DNA from: Agarophyton chilense | Taxonomy: Eukaryota > Rhodophyta > Florideophyceae > Gracilariales > Gracilariaceae | NCBI GenBank assembly: GCA_030374765.1 | Contig: JARGXX010000103.1 | Span: forward strand, 372,001 to 436,000 | DNA length: 64,000 bases | Reading direction: 5' to 3' | The notes under the pieces: model-generated | The model's database searches: none | What the model was told of the DNA's origin: nothing | Seen by the model: the letters and a program-made list of their open reading frames with translations, nothing else | Position numbers and translations under genes: made by a program | Shown: piece by piece, positions 17,555 through 27,125 of the stretch | How the letters are laid out: each line of letters starts with the position of its first letter | Numbering within the stretch: position 1 is the first letter of the stretch

Positions 17555-19849
17555 TCACTCCGCCGGCTCAGCCGCAGCCGCGCACGAGGCCGTGAAGAGG
17601 CTGCGCGCCATTGCCTGCAAAGCGTACGTGCCGCGCACCTCCACGTCGAAGTACGGCACCTCCGTCAGTTCAATGTCCAAGTCGTCCCCAACCACTCGCA
17701 GTTCCTCGATGCACTTGCTCTGGTTGGCCATCACTCTCTTCACAAACGACTCGGCAGCAGCCTCTCCAATCACCTGATTGATGATAAGGTTCTTCACGCA
17801 TACTTCGTCCTCCCTCAGCGACTTAACCAGCCGCTCGCTCTCGGCCATAGCCAACCCCGTCGCAACTGTAACTAGCGCAAACTGCGTCCGGTCCTGGTCT
17901 CTCACCAGCTCCCTCAGCTCTACCATATTATCGCGTAGTTTCTGGATGTTCCGCGCTGCCTTATCCACCACGTCTTCCCGATTGTCCTTCCGCCGCAGCA
18001 CACTTCTCAGTTTATCGATCACAGAGTCAAGCCGATTCTTCAGTCGAATCACTTTGCCAAGGAACTTGTCCACAAATTCCGGAAAGCCCAGCAGACGCAA
18101 CGTATGCCCGGTAGGAGCCGTATCCACCACCACGCGATCAAAATCTCCAAACTTGACCAATTCCATCACCTGTGTCAGCGCCACAAGCTCGTCGATTCCC
18201 GGCGGCGCATTATCCAACAAGCTTGCAAACTCCTCCAAACCAAGCTTTCTGGCAATGTCCACGCCGGCGCCGCGCCTGCCCTCGGCCACAAAATCACCGG
18301 CAAGCTTTTGAAACTCCTTGATGGCGCCCTCCGTATCAATCTCCATGGCGAACAAATCGCCCATAGCATCATCCACGCACACGGGCGCTCCGCCCTGCAG
18401 CGAGATTTGTAGCGCATCAGCTAGCGAGTGCGCAGGATCTGTTGACAAGACGAGCGTTTTGAAACCGTCGGCCGCCAGCTTGACCCCCAGTGCGGCACTA
18501 ATGCTGGTCTTGCCAACACCGCCCTTGCCGCCCACAAACACAAACTGCGATTGCGAACCATTCTGAACACATGCCTCGTCATCGAAGAGCGCGCCGTAAC
18601 TGGGCTGGCGACTCTGCTTGAAGGCAGCGTCAGCCAGGGCTGACAGACCATACACGCCGCGAACCTCGGTATCAAAGCGCGGGACAAGTGTGACGGAGAG
18701 ACCAAACTCGTCAGCAATGCATTCGGTAGCGAATGCAATTTGGCGCGTCTGCCCCTTGCGCAGCTGATCGAGATAGGCATGCAGCGTGCGCGCGTCTCCG
18801 GGTGGCAAGATCTGGTTAACGACAACGTGGCGCACCCAGATGCCATCGTCCCATAGATGGCGTATGAGGCGCTTGCTCTCCTCAACGGCGAGTACGGTGG
18901 CAATGGTGACGACTACAAACTCGGCACGCGCCGGGTCCCTGAAGAGATCGCTGAGCGCGACCATCTTCTTACGGTATGCCTCAATTCTGGCAGCGGCGTT
19001 TCGTAGCGCGGCGCTGAGATCGGTCTTCTTGCCGGCGAGCATGTTGGCCACGCTGCCTAGCATGGCGCGCGCACCGAGCAACTTCTCGCGCAGCGCGAGC
19101 GCCTGAGCGAGAAAGCGGTCCAGAAAGTCCGGGAAGGCGAGCAGGCGCAGTGTGTGGCCTGTGGGCGCGGTGTCGATGACGACGCGGTCAAAGGCCATGT
19201 CCGGGCGTGACTCAACGAGGTCCAGGACGCTGACGAGCGCCAGCAGCTCGTCAGCGCCTGGCGGAATGGTGTCCAGCACGGCCGAGAAGTCGGCCAGACC
19301 TAGGCGGGCGGCCAAGGCGCGCCACGCATCGTCGCCCGCGTCCGGCACGTCATTGAGCTCGGCCAGCAACGAGCGGAACTGGGCGACGGCGGCGGAGGTG
19401 TCGACCTCGATGGCGCGCAACGGGAGGTCAGGTACGGGTTGCAGCTCGCCTGACGACAGATCGAGTCGCAACGCGTCGCCCAACGAGTGTGCCGGGTCTG
19501 TGGACAGCACAAGCGTGGAGAGACCAGCGGAGGCAAAGTGCACTGCGACGGCAGCGGCCGTGGTGGTCTTTCCGACGCCGCCCTTGCCGCCCACGAAGAT
19601 GAAGCGGCGCGTGCTCGGCGCAGACAGCAGATTGTCTAGCGTGGCAGCGCGGGCGGATGCGGGCGCGGAGGGAGAGGGCGTCGGGGCGGCGGTGGCGCGC
19701 AGCGGCGCGGACACGCGTGGACGACGCGGCGGTGCGAGCGAGCGCGAGCGCGACGGCAACGACGGCGACGCGCGCGAGGGCACCGTCACTCGGCGCAGAC
19801 GACCGGGCAACGGCGGCACGAAGGCGGCCGGCAACGCGACAGCTGGCAT
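17555..19849 (-). CDS. Plastid-type ArsA/Get3 ATPase with two tandem ATPase domains
   Basis: This is a 764-residue protein starting at ATG 19849 (MPAVALPAAFV). The frame is open slightly further upstream, but without an ATG. Residues 1-75 are Ala, Pro, Ser and Arg-rich with almost no acids, as in a plastid transit peptide. Two homologous halves each carry the deviant Walker A loop GGKGGVGKT (about residues 87-95 and 440-448), followed by LVLSTDPAHSL (A-loop/switch I) and DTAPTGHTLRLL (switch II). Each half also has a family P-P-G-x-D-E block (PPGADELLAL, PPGIDELVAL). The tandem layout is like bacterial ArsA, whereas cytosolic Get3 is a single-domain dimer. Get3 proteins deliver tail-anchored membrane proteins, so I infer a stromal ATPase for thylakoid or envelope protein targeting. 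The CxxC zinc motif of cytosolic Get3 was not seen. Confidence 0.93.
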   Translation of the reverse strand: MPAVALPAAFVPPLPGRLRRVTVPSRASPSLPSRSRSLAPPRRPRVSAPLRATAAPTPSPSAPASARAATLDNLLSAPSTRRFIFVGGKGGVGKTTTAAAVAVHFASAGLSTLVLSTDPAHSLGDALRLDLSSGELQPVPDLPLRAIEVDTSAAVAQFRSLLAELNDVPDAGDDAWRALAARLGLADFSAVLDTIPPGADELLALVSVLDLVESRPDMAFDRVVIDTAPTGHTLRLLAFPDFLDRFLAQALALREKLLGARAMLGSVANMLAGKKTDLSAALRNAAARIEAYRKKMVALSDLFRDPARAEFVVVTIATVLAVEESKRLIRHLWDDGIWVRHVVVNQILPPGDARTLHAYLDQLRKGQTRQIAFATECIADEFGLSVTLVPRFDTEVRGVYGLSALADAAFKQSRQPSYGALFDDEACVQNGSQSQFVFVGGKGGVGKTSISAALGVKLAADGFKTLVLSTDPAHSLADALQISLQGGAPVCVDDAMGDLFAMEIDTEGAIKEFQKLAGDFVAEGRRGAGVDIARKLGLEEFASLLDNAPPGIDELVALTQVMELVKFGDFDRVVVDTAPTGHTLRLLGFPEFVDKFLGKVIRLKNRLDSVIDKLRSVLRRKDNREDVVDKAARNIQKLRDNMVELRELVRDQDRTQFALVTVATGLAMAESERLVKSLREDEVCVKNLIINQVIGEAAAESFVKRVMANQSKCIEELRVVGDDLDIELTEVPYFDVEVRGTYALQAMARSLFTASCAAAAEPAE

Positions 19850-19967
19850 GGCACGACGGTTGGGGGCGACCAAGGTGACGCAGATACGACTGACGGGGAG
19901 GATGCGGCAAAGGTGCTACTGAGGAGCGAAAAAAAGGTAAACACACACAGCGGTGTTTTATTGGGTG

Positions 19968-20369
19968 CTACGACGGCGACAGCGGGCGCACAGGCGGCAT
20001 CTCGTCGGACGGGGGGCGCAATGTGCGCACGCCGCCGTCGCGCAGCGCATCCACAAAGGCGCGGATCTTTCCGTGGTAGCGGCCAGGACGCTGCCAAAAA
20101 ACCTCCGCAACGCCAGCGGCGACGGCGCGACGCGCGAAGAGCTCTCCCACCATGCGCGCTGCCTTGACGGAGGCGGTGGCGTACGCGCCGGGCGCGGCCG
20201 GCGACGGGACGCCCAGCGCCTCGCGTACGTTCGGCTCGGTCGTGTGCGCCGCCAGCACCACGCGTCCCGCGTATTTATCCACCAGCTGTGCGTGCACGTG
20301 GCGGTTGGTCAGGCGCAGTAGCAGTCGCAGAGTTTCGCCGTCGCGGCGGCGCACCCTCACGCGCCCCAT
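19968..20369 (-). CDS. Ribosomal protein uL18 family, probably organellar
   Basis: This is a 133-residue protein starting at ATG 20369. The core matches uL18: RLTNRHVHAQLVDKYAGRVV (the 5S-rRNA-binding strand region), then ARMVGELFARRAVAAGVAEV, and YHGKIRAFVDALRDGGV near the C-terminus. In bacteria and organelles uL18 binds 5S rRNA in the large subunit. The length (bacterial uL18 is about 117) and the bacterial-like blocks point to a mitochondrial or plastid ribosome rather than the much longer cytosolic eL5/uL18. The N-terminus (MGRVRVRRRDGE) is basic but short for a presequence. The acidic-Pro tail is unusual. Only 118 bp separate its stop from the ArsA ATG on the same strand. Confidence 0.8.
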   Translation of the reverse strand: MGRVRVRRRDGETLRLLLRLTNRHVHAQLVDKYAGRVVLAAHTTEPNVREALGVPSPAAPGAYATASVKAARMVGELFARRAVAAGVAEVFWQRPGRYHGKIRAFVDALRDGGVRTLRPPSDEMPPVRPLSPS

Positions 20370-20805
20370 CGTCCCGCTCCTTGATTTGCGAGTAGACCTT
20401 CTGGGTGAGGCTGGTATCGATCCTGCTCGAATACTCTATGCAAACGTCTAATAGCATCTCTACCGCAGTAATCTATCCGGGATTTTCATGCCGCGGCGCA
20501 AAAATGCAACTCTACCGCGGAAAATGAAATCTATGCTTTCCATTTTCCTTTTCTTTTCTTGTCAGTTTTTCTCTATCGTACCCCCGAATTGTGAATCCAA
20601 TGCGACGAGTAGATTTGCCAGTATGGCTCTCGTGATTGGACGGCGACGGAAAGATTTGGCGCCATCTGCCCATTCCCCAACACAAGCAACCTTGCAACCT
20701 TCGCAACAACTATGATGCGCCTCAGTTCCTGCTCCGTTGGTTCGCACACGTACTCAGCACTAAAATTCTCTACAAACAAACAGCAAAAAGCCTTCTCTGG
20801 AAAAA
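20370..20805. other. Edge of the gene island
   Basis: About 430 bases containing the uL18 promoter, after which base composition drops to AT-rich and gene density collapses. Minus-strand open frames across 20510-20850 are interrupted by the Tc1 insertion at 20807 and show no recognised domain. They may be remnants of an older element or gene. Confidence 0.4.
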
Positions 20806-20807
20806 TA

Positions 20808-20936
20808 AAGTCTGTTTCAAAATCATATCCCTCGCGCAAATTTTCCAAAAATCGACGTTTTGGCTACAGTAAAACTAACAAAATCAGTATGAAAAAATTT
20901 TCAAGTAAAAAAACTGTTTCAAAATCATAACCTTTA
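20808..20936. repeat. Left terminal IR/DR pair of the Tc1 element
   Basis: Two direct copies of a roughly 24-bp motif (about ctgtttcaaaatcatatcc) lie at 20812-20831 and 20914-20932. They correspond in inverted orientation to the pair at the right end. In IR/DR elements these are the transposase binding sites. Confidence 0.75.
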
Positions 20937-20963
20937 TTGCATCCTTTTTATTCTAACGCGAGT

Positions 20964-21960
20964 TCAGTAGTTTATTTTTGCTCCTCTAGCCTGTATAACA
21001 CTTATACAACGCTTTGGCATTGATTCTATAAAAGGATTGATAGCATTACAGTCAATCTTTTCCCAGCAATCTTTGATACAATTTTTTCGGATCAAAAACT
21101 GTATCAAATTGCCTTCCTTGCCCATAAACCATTCGGGCCAACATTCCCCAAATGTTTTCGATAGGGTTGAGGTCTGGAGAGCGCGCAGGCCATTCCATAA
21201 CCGACATATTTAGACTATTGAACCACTGTTTCATAGAATTAGACTTATGCACAGGTGCATTATCTTGCTGAAAATTGAATTCTTCTCCGTGCATACAGTA
21301 TGAAAAAGGTAAAAGATAGTTTTCTAGAACCTCAGCATACTTCTCAGAGTTCATTGTAGTTTCAACAAAAGCCATATCAGTTGCTCCTTTCGTGGAGATT
21401 CCAGCCGAAACCATTACTGGTGCGCCTCCTGAATGCCTAATCAAAAATTCTTTCTTTTCTTTTCGTAGATCATGCCAATAAAATTTATAGCAATCTGGAC
21501 CATCAAGGTTAAACTTTTTTTCGTCGGAAAAGATAAAATTATTCCATTCCGTTATCCAATAAGCCTTTTGAGCACACCATTCAACTCTACTTTTCTTGTG
21601 ATTATCATTTAAAAAAAAAGGTTTCCTCATTTTTGTGTACTTGAACAAATTTTGACGGTTGACTTCACGCCATATTGTAGATCTTGATAGAGGCAAATTT
21701 AGGTTTTTGACAATTTTCCCGCAAGATGAAGTGTTGCGACATAGTTCTCGCTTAATTCCGCGCTTATCGGCCGGGGATAGTGCCGTAGGAAGGCCGGTTG
21801 AACGCTTTGTTCCGTATGTAGCGGGGTTTTTGATGAAGTTGCTGATTGTTTTTGGTCTGTGCTTGAGTTTACGGGCTATATCTGCTGGAATCATACCCTG
21901 ACCTACTAATTCCATGATTTCGAGCTGTTCAGAGCGTGTCAGAGGTGCGCCACGAGCCAT
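20964..21960 (-). pseudogene. Tc1-family DD34E transposase with a single frameshift
   Basis: From ATG 21960 an open frame of 302 residues begins with a paired-like helix-turn-helix (LTRSEQLEIMELVGQGM, DIARKLKHRPKTISNFIK). The catalytic triad is intact: Asp in FSDEKKFN, Asp in FQQDNAPVH, and Glu in LNPIENIW, with 34 residues between the last two, hence DD34E. The frame ends early at 21052. Downstream, in another frame, the expected Tc1 C-terminus continues (WEKIDCNAINPF, then CISVIQARGAKINY) to a stop at 20964-20966. The break lies in a T6 run at 21082-21087, where one base too many accounts for the shift. It could be real slippage or a sequencing error. The usual family length is about 340 residues, which matches the extended reading. 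Confidence 0.9.
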
Positions 21961-21978
21961 AATTGAGCGAATGATTGT

Positions 21979-22108
21979 ATAAAGGATATACTTTTGAAAC
22001 AGTGTTATTGACTTAGTGGTTTTTATTTGTTGTGAAATGTTCTCTACAGTACGTGAAATGCCTTTTTGGCGCAGTTTTTATAAAGGGATATGTTTTTAAA
22101 ACGCACTG
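21979..22108. repeat. Right terminal IR/DR pair of the Tc1 element
   Basis: Two direct copies, ataaaggatatacttttgaa at 21979-21998 and taaagggatatgtttttaaa at 22081-22100, each continue into an ACnG(C/A)ACTG-like end. They are inverted relative to the left pair. Confidence 0.75.
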
Positions 22109-22371
22109 TACCTCATCTTCTGATATATAACGTTTTTTGTCTGAAACATCTGCTACCACTCCATGCTCCAGAATCCGCAATTCAGCCACCATACGCTTCA
22201 GCATTTGAGTCTCTTTTTTCCGGTCTATCTGCAGTTCGAACAAATATACCTTTCTTTAAAATGTCTTTCAGATGCCATGAACCACATTTTTGTGGAATCC
22301 ATAACCAACTTGCAAAAACATCTTTTCCGTATTTAAGAGTTGTGTCAAAGTAGTCGCTTAAAAGGCAATTC

Positions 22372-22749
22372 ATGGCAGCTTCAAAATTGCGCGCGACGTG
22401 TACATACTTTCAAAGTCAAATCGATCGAAGTCCATATCAGCCTCCTCTCACCGTTTTACATCCCCAGTCACCCCATCAACGGGCGCCTCCTTCCCTTTCT
22501 ATGGCGACTGTTCCTCCAAAAGGCGAAGAAACCCCTCACACACCGCCGCCATCTCCGCCAGGCGCGGCCACAGCTTCTCAGGCGGCTATCCTTCCTTCAG
22601 CTATTCCGCACGCACTACCGCCGCCCTCTGGCCTTTCGGGACGCGGGCGGGGTCTGAAACAATCTAGGCCACGAGGTAAGCCTCTGGGTTCATCTTATCG
22701 TGGTCAAAGTCGAGGCAGAGGGCGCGGGAGAGGGCACGGTAGTGGTTGA
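22372..22749 (+). CDS. Pro/Ser-rich ORF with an RGG-like tail
   Basis: A 125-codon frame runs from an ATG just right of the Tc1 element. An internal ATG (MATVPPKGEETPHTPPP) begins the low-complexity part. The C-terminus is an RG-rich tail (SGRGRGLKQ, then RGQSRGRGRGRGHGSG), which in known proteins binds RNA. No folded domain is visible. It could be the N-terminal, gag-like part of a mobile element, or chance GC-rich sequence. I do not assign a function. Confidence 0.3.
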   Translation: MAASKLRATCTYFQSQIDRSPYQPPLTVLHPQSPHQRAPPSLSMATVPPKGEETPHTPPPSPPGAATASQAAILPSAIPHALPPPSGLSGRGRGLKQSRPRGKPLGSSYRGQSRGRGRGRGHGSG

Positions 22750-24172
22750 AATGCGTGCGCACACGACCCTACGAATAGATGGACAATCAGTGGGTCCTGT
22801 TCTGCTTCCATTTCGCTAGAGCAGACTTTTGCGCATGAGGTGCTGCATAATCAAGCACGTCTATTGTGCAAGACGGCAGTAGACAAGATGAAGCTGGAGT
22901 GTTCCGTCAGGGGTGTTCCTACGACAAGGGGTCGGTTTGTATCACTCTTTATGAACAGATTATTGCAACAACTGCTCGAATGGTTAAACGAACGCATCAG
23001 ACTAGAAGCGCTAAAACACCACATTCTACAGCTTTCATACATGTATCGTTACGTCGCGGTATTGCTTTTATCGCATACTAGTGGGTTTAGTTTCGCAAAG
23101 ACGCTGGATGTGTTAAGACTGTGAGGAAGTGCTACGCCGTCGCTGGAAGTGTGGAGCAAAACCCGGCGACGGGAAGTGCTCTCAAGGTGTTCGAAGCCTT
23201 GCTACCTGGGGGAGGCAGACTCAGAGACAGAGCCCCCCGTTCCACCCGTAGTGTGGGGTGTAACTCCCACGGGGGATTCCGGCAGTACCGACGGAGGTGA
23301 GGGGTAGAAACCGTTGAATCGGGAATGGGTATGGGTATCCCAAAGAATGGGGAAAATCCGGCGAAGAGGAAAAACGGGGCGAGGGTCGGGCACTAACAGG
23401 CACCGGACCCGAGAACCAGAAAAGGGGCGAAACAACAAAAGAAACCCAATACAGGGGCGAAAACCTGTCCTCGAAAGGAAACACAAAAAGCACGCAACAA
23501 GTAAGCAGAACCCCCACGGGGTATCGTGCACGCAGGTCGTCTGAGCGGTCCCAAGGGGGTGGTTGCACGGAACCCAAACGTGGGCACTCTCCAAGTGGAG
23601 TCGTGTCCCTACGCAGGCGTTGCTAACCAGAGCTCGTTCCGGGTTGTAAGGCCGAAACGATGGCGACGAAGAACCTCTAAAGGTATCGAAGACCAACCTT
23701 GGTTCCCATTTACTTTGAGCTTCGGACTGTCAGATCTCGTCTCCCTAAGTAGGGCCCACTAACTAAACTCTACAGTAGTGCACACCTGCTCAGGGCCATA
23801 CACGTGGAGATCCCACTGTCAGGGCCCCAAAATCCAACGTTCTAACAAATATCCGAAAAATCGGTGCCAAATTAAGCCACGTGTATCACGGGGCCAATCC
23901 AACCATGGGCCATCCGAATTTTCCCTTATAGGCGAAATATAACCAGAAAACAGTGCCACCTCAGCACACCTTAGAGGGGATCATAATCATAACCCTCGGA
24001 GGGTTCAATCCTCATTCTATGAGTTGCATCTTCAAGTATCCCCTGACTGGGCGTTGCTCTACAGGAAGTAACTCGGTTTATTGCTGAAAAAATTTTGGGT
24101 TACTCGCCCACTGGCCGTAGACGGGACGGTTTCATGGAATAGAACGCTCAGTGCGATTAGACGCGTCAATTA
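22750..24172. other. GC-rich non-coding block, possibly a retroelement LTR or element flank
   Basis: No credible gene is seen in these 1.4 kb. Between 23130 and 24100 the sequence is GC-rich, with many short G and C runs and repeated phrases such as gaaaaacggggcgagg and caggggcgaaaacctg. This differs from the AT-rich desert on both sides. The short frames at 22840-23124 may be worn element coding sequence. A block starting TGTTAAGACTGTG at 23110 would suit an LTR start, but I found no matching second copy by eye. Confidence 0.35.
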
Positions 24173-25934
24173 GGGGAGTTCGAGCAGCTTGAATTTCGCG
24201 AAACGAAGAAGGTGTTCAATGTCCCGCTGTTCCTTCTTGCTACGCTCGACGACGATCTCTTTGGGACAAGGGCGGCAAAAAACCAAGTCAAGATGCTGAG
24301 CGCGAGGAAGGCGGACCGGGAGGTACATTCTGCAGACGCAGTGGCAGATGCCCTTTCGCGTCGTTCTTGCGCTGCGCTTTCGCCGTCGCGGGGAGATGCA
24401 GTTTGACTCAGTAAGGAGAATGTTCGAGGTTTTAACCGACGGTAGGGCAGAAGATGCTTCTAATGCATGCATCGTCACTGCCGACAGGGGATACGGCAAA
24501 TCATCGGTTATGGAGTTGCTTTCCGAGTTTGGTTTCGGCTCAGACTTTGTGATGCCAGACCATTTATTGCGCGTACACCCGTTCGTCGCTGCATCCTACA
24601 TGAACCCAGGCAGAGGTGACATAGTGGATATGGATCGTCATGACGGGGACGACAGTGAAACGTTCGGAACCCCAGTGGAAATTCTGCATGCTGGGGTTGA
24701 GCACGCGAGCGCGTCGGCCGTGGATTCTGTTGACAGTACAGCCGCAGCATTAGAATCCGTAATGGAGGTGGGTCTGCAAGCTGAAAGAAGGCGGGAATTC
24801 ATTATTGAAGACGACCCGAAGCTCGGGCCCGACGTTTTTATGGCCACGAAGAATGCTGGATCGTCTACCTCATCGCGCGTGGGGCAGAAGCGTGTAACCG
24901 CTGTCGCTGTGCGGGATCAAGGGATAGAAAAGTTCGCAAAGGTGCTGCGATTCATGTACACCGTCCCTGCATCAATACAGGAAAGTTTGAAACTTGGATC
25001 GCAGTGCCCAAGCCGAACGGTGTGCTCCAGAATGAGCTGTATACGCGAAAGAAATCTGACCCGCCAGAGTTTTTAACACTGAAGGAGGTCGTCGAAAACG
25101 CTCTTGCTGCCAGTTGCAGTGTGCACACAACTGGACAGCGTTGCGCAGATCGGTTCGTGCTCCGGCAATTTAGGGTGACGGGCACGAATGCGGATATTGT
25201 TCTTATCAGCAACGAAGACGTTTGGTCTGCGTTTGGACCACAGCCCGCCTCTGGCCGGGAGAGAAACGCCAGTCAATGGTTCGATCTTTAGTACGACGGG
25301 TGGTTTTCTTCAAAGCGATCGACGGAAGCTGTGATGCGGTGTAGCGCCAACGAAAACGCAGTCCTCAATTCATTGCGTGCGATGCCTTTTGTAAGGAAGA
25401 TCTTCGAGACAGAAGATTTGGCGATGAACGATACAGCGTACCTCGGGTGCTCCCCGGATGGAATTGCAGTTCTGGACAAGGGCTGGTTTCCCGCTGGACA
25501 AAATGGCAGCGAAAGCGCACCACAAGGGCAACCTGATCATTAATCTCATACTCTCGCTGCGGTGGAGATTAAGACTAAGGTGGCGCCGAGCAGTTTAGGG
25601 AGCGCTCTTGCTCTCTCTCGGGCAGAGCCTATGCACTGTGTGGTTGGTAATGAGTGCCTTGTGCGCTATGTTCCTAAAGAGCACATGGCACAGGTTGTCC
25701 ACCAGCTCCTCTTCTTTGGACTGAACTACGCCGTTTACGTTGCTGCAGCGGAGACGGGAATTTTGTAAACCGTCGTGATAACTTGCCCGGACACTGTTTT
25801 AGATGTATGCTATGCAGCGCTTACGTCGACAGTTGGCCCTGTCGTGCAGTGGGTGCATCAAGACGATGTTGTCTTTCCTAACTTTATTGCAGCAGGGCAA
25901 CAAAGTGCTGTGAAATCCAGACTTAAATTCTGAA
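24173..25934 (+). pseudogene. Broken DDE-type transposase fused to a YqaJ/PDDEXK nuclease
   Basis: Three frames join into one worn protein lacking its N-terminus. The first part (24173-24360) contains FLLATLDDDLFGTRA, with a candidate first Asp. After a frameshift near 24355 comes ACIVTADRGYGKSSVMELL, then VMPDHLLRVHPFVA (about 24460-24590). After a second shift near 24990 one frame runs from WIAVPKPNGV to 25934, interrupted by in-frame stops at 25289, 25541 and 25766. This C-terminal part has the layout of a YqaJ-like (lambda-exonuclease fold) nuclease: STEAVMRCSANENAVLNSL, the catalytic GCSPDGIAVLD, and the VEIKTK (E-x-K) motif near 25562-25580, then HMAQVVHQLLFFGLNYAVYV. I recall similar uncharacterised proteins in oomycetes and algae. 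The transposase superfamily is not certain. It is clearly inactive here. Confidence 0.7.
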
Positions 25935-26096
25935 TGATGGTCAACGACCATGTCACTGAAAACGGCCCCTTTACCCCCCCCCCCCCCTTCAGCTCTTCAA
26001 GCACGCTACGCAGAGCTTCTACTCCATAACAAAAGCAGGTGTAGATGGTGCAACACAACAACGCGCTTTTCTGCGGAGCTCCACATCACACTTTAA

Positions 26097-26598
26097 ATGG
26101 GAACAAAATATCGTTTCTCAAACTCTGAAAATGTTGCTATCAATGCGTTCTTCGCCTGGCGGATGTTCGACAGGCAAGACCTGCTAGAAACGGCAGACAG
26201 ATTCAAGTCTTTAGAACACTACAGAAACGCCATGAACAAAGTCCAAGCAACCGCTGACTTTATGCACGATGTATCCCAAGAGCTTTTATCTTATGCGGAA
26301 ACACTGTTCACTGCGAAGGAAGATGTCGTAGAGGATGAAGGTGGCTCATTAGAAAAACGGGAGTAAACGCGCTTGAGAAGAATGGCGAGGGCCAGGAAGC
26401 GGAAACGATCGCCCTTCTTCAATAGTACTGATGTCCAAAACTTGTGAGACGCTTAATAGTGAACGTGCGCCTGTGAAATTCTATAAAGAGTTTTGGAACT
26501 TCAGGGCAAAAAAATACACAGAAAGCGACCTCGCAGAATTCTCCAATTCAATCATGACAAACCCCAGTGAAAACCGCTTGGATAATGAGAAATTGTAA
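26097..26598 (+). pseudogene. Unidentified coding remnant downstream of the transposase-nuclease
   Basis: An ATG-initiated frame of 89 codons (MGTKYRFSNSENVAINAFF, then LSYAETLFTAKEDVVEDEG) ends at 26366. A second protein-like stretch in another frame (about 26440-26598: ERAPVKFYKEFWNFRAKK, YTESDLAEFSNSIM) follows. Both are helical and charged in character. They may be the next gene or an exon of the same mobile element, since they share its orientation. The gap 25935-26096 contains a C14 run (25974-25987) and nothing else. Confidence 0.35.
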
Positions 26599-26723
26599 AA
26601 AAACGTTCATGAGGACAGATGTCCTATTTTTCGCGAGAACTTAGAGGCTCCAAGTGGTGAAAAAAAGCATTGTTCAGCCATAAATTCTCACCACCGCCTG
26701 TTTCTCTTCCAATCCATCACACC

Positions 26724-27125
26724 ATGGCATCCATTGCCGCAATAGAAAATGCTTTCTCCAACAAACACCCTCAAACTGGCGCTCCCACTTCCGCTACACC
26801 TCCCTCTGTAGCCACTTCAAACTCTGCCGCCGCGTCAAGCTCCGTCGTCGCTGCTTCAAGTTCCATCGATACCGATTCAACTGCCGGTGAAAAGAAGGTT
26901 ATGAGAGGCCGTCGCTCCCGCCTTATTGCGAATGGAGATTCAATCATATTACAAAAGGGTTTTCCCACTAGTTTCCATGTGGCGCGCGCCATATTAACAG
27001 ACCCATTTCCTGTACTACAAAGCGACGGAGAATTGCAACGCGAACAACAACCTGAAATGGGCGATTTTTTGGAAGCAGATACAAGACTGGTACACCTTTC
27101 TCTATCTCCCGATCGCCAAGGATGA
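26724..27125 (+). CDS. Ser/Ala/Thr-rich ORF of unknown function
   Basis: ATG 26724 (MASIAAIENAFSNKH) starts a 133-codon frame. The first half is low-complexity Ser/Ala/Thr. The second half, from about residue 57, is more ordered (KVMRGRRSRLIANGDSIILQ). Downstream, to about 27485, worn frames continue with Lys/Glu-rich sequence. It could be the start of a mobile-element accessory protein. The decay just after 27125 suggests a pseudogene. From 27486 to 27880 I see nothing supportable. Confidence 0.3.
   Translation: MASIAAIENAFSNKHPQTGAPTSATPPSVATSNSAAASSSVVAASSSIDTDSTAGEKKVMRGRRSRLIANGDSIILQKGFPTSFHVARAILTDPFPVLQSDGELQREQQPEMGDFLEADTRLVHLSLSPDRQG

Larger units (their letters stand above)
20808..22108 (-). 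mobile_element. Tc1/mariner element with IR/DR termini, flanked by TA
   Basis: The element is about 1.30 kb and is flanked by TA at 20806-20807 and 22109-22110, the normal Tc1/mariner target duplication. Its outer ends match each other in inverted orientation: AAGTCTGTTTCAAAATCATA at the left against CAGTGCGTTTTAAAAACATA at the right, both continuing TCCC. Each side has a second, internal copy of the same motif about 100 bp inside, giving the IR/DR (double repeat) plan known from Sleeping Beauty-type Tc1 elements. The single gene inside is a DD34E transposase on the minus strand with one frameshift. High preservation compared with all neighbours suggests the most recent insertion in this desert. 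Confidence 0.85.

Noticed and set aside
23202-23696. Possible rRNA or structured RNA in the GC-rich block
   Set aside because: No conserved rRNA core sequence was recognised, and the repeated G/C-rich phrases fit a repeat element better.
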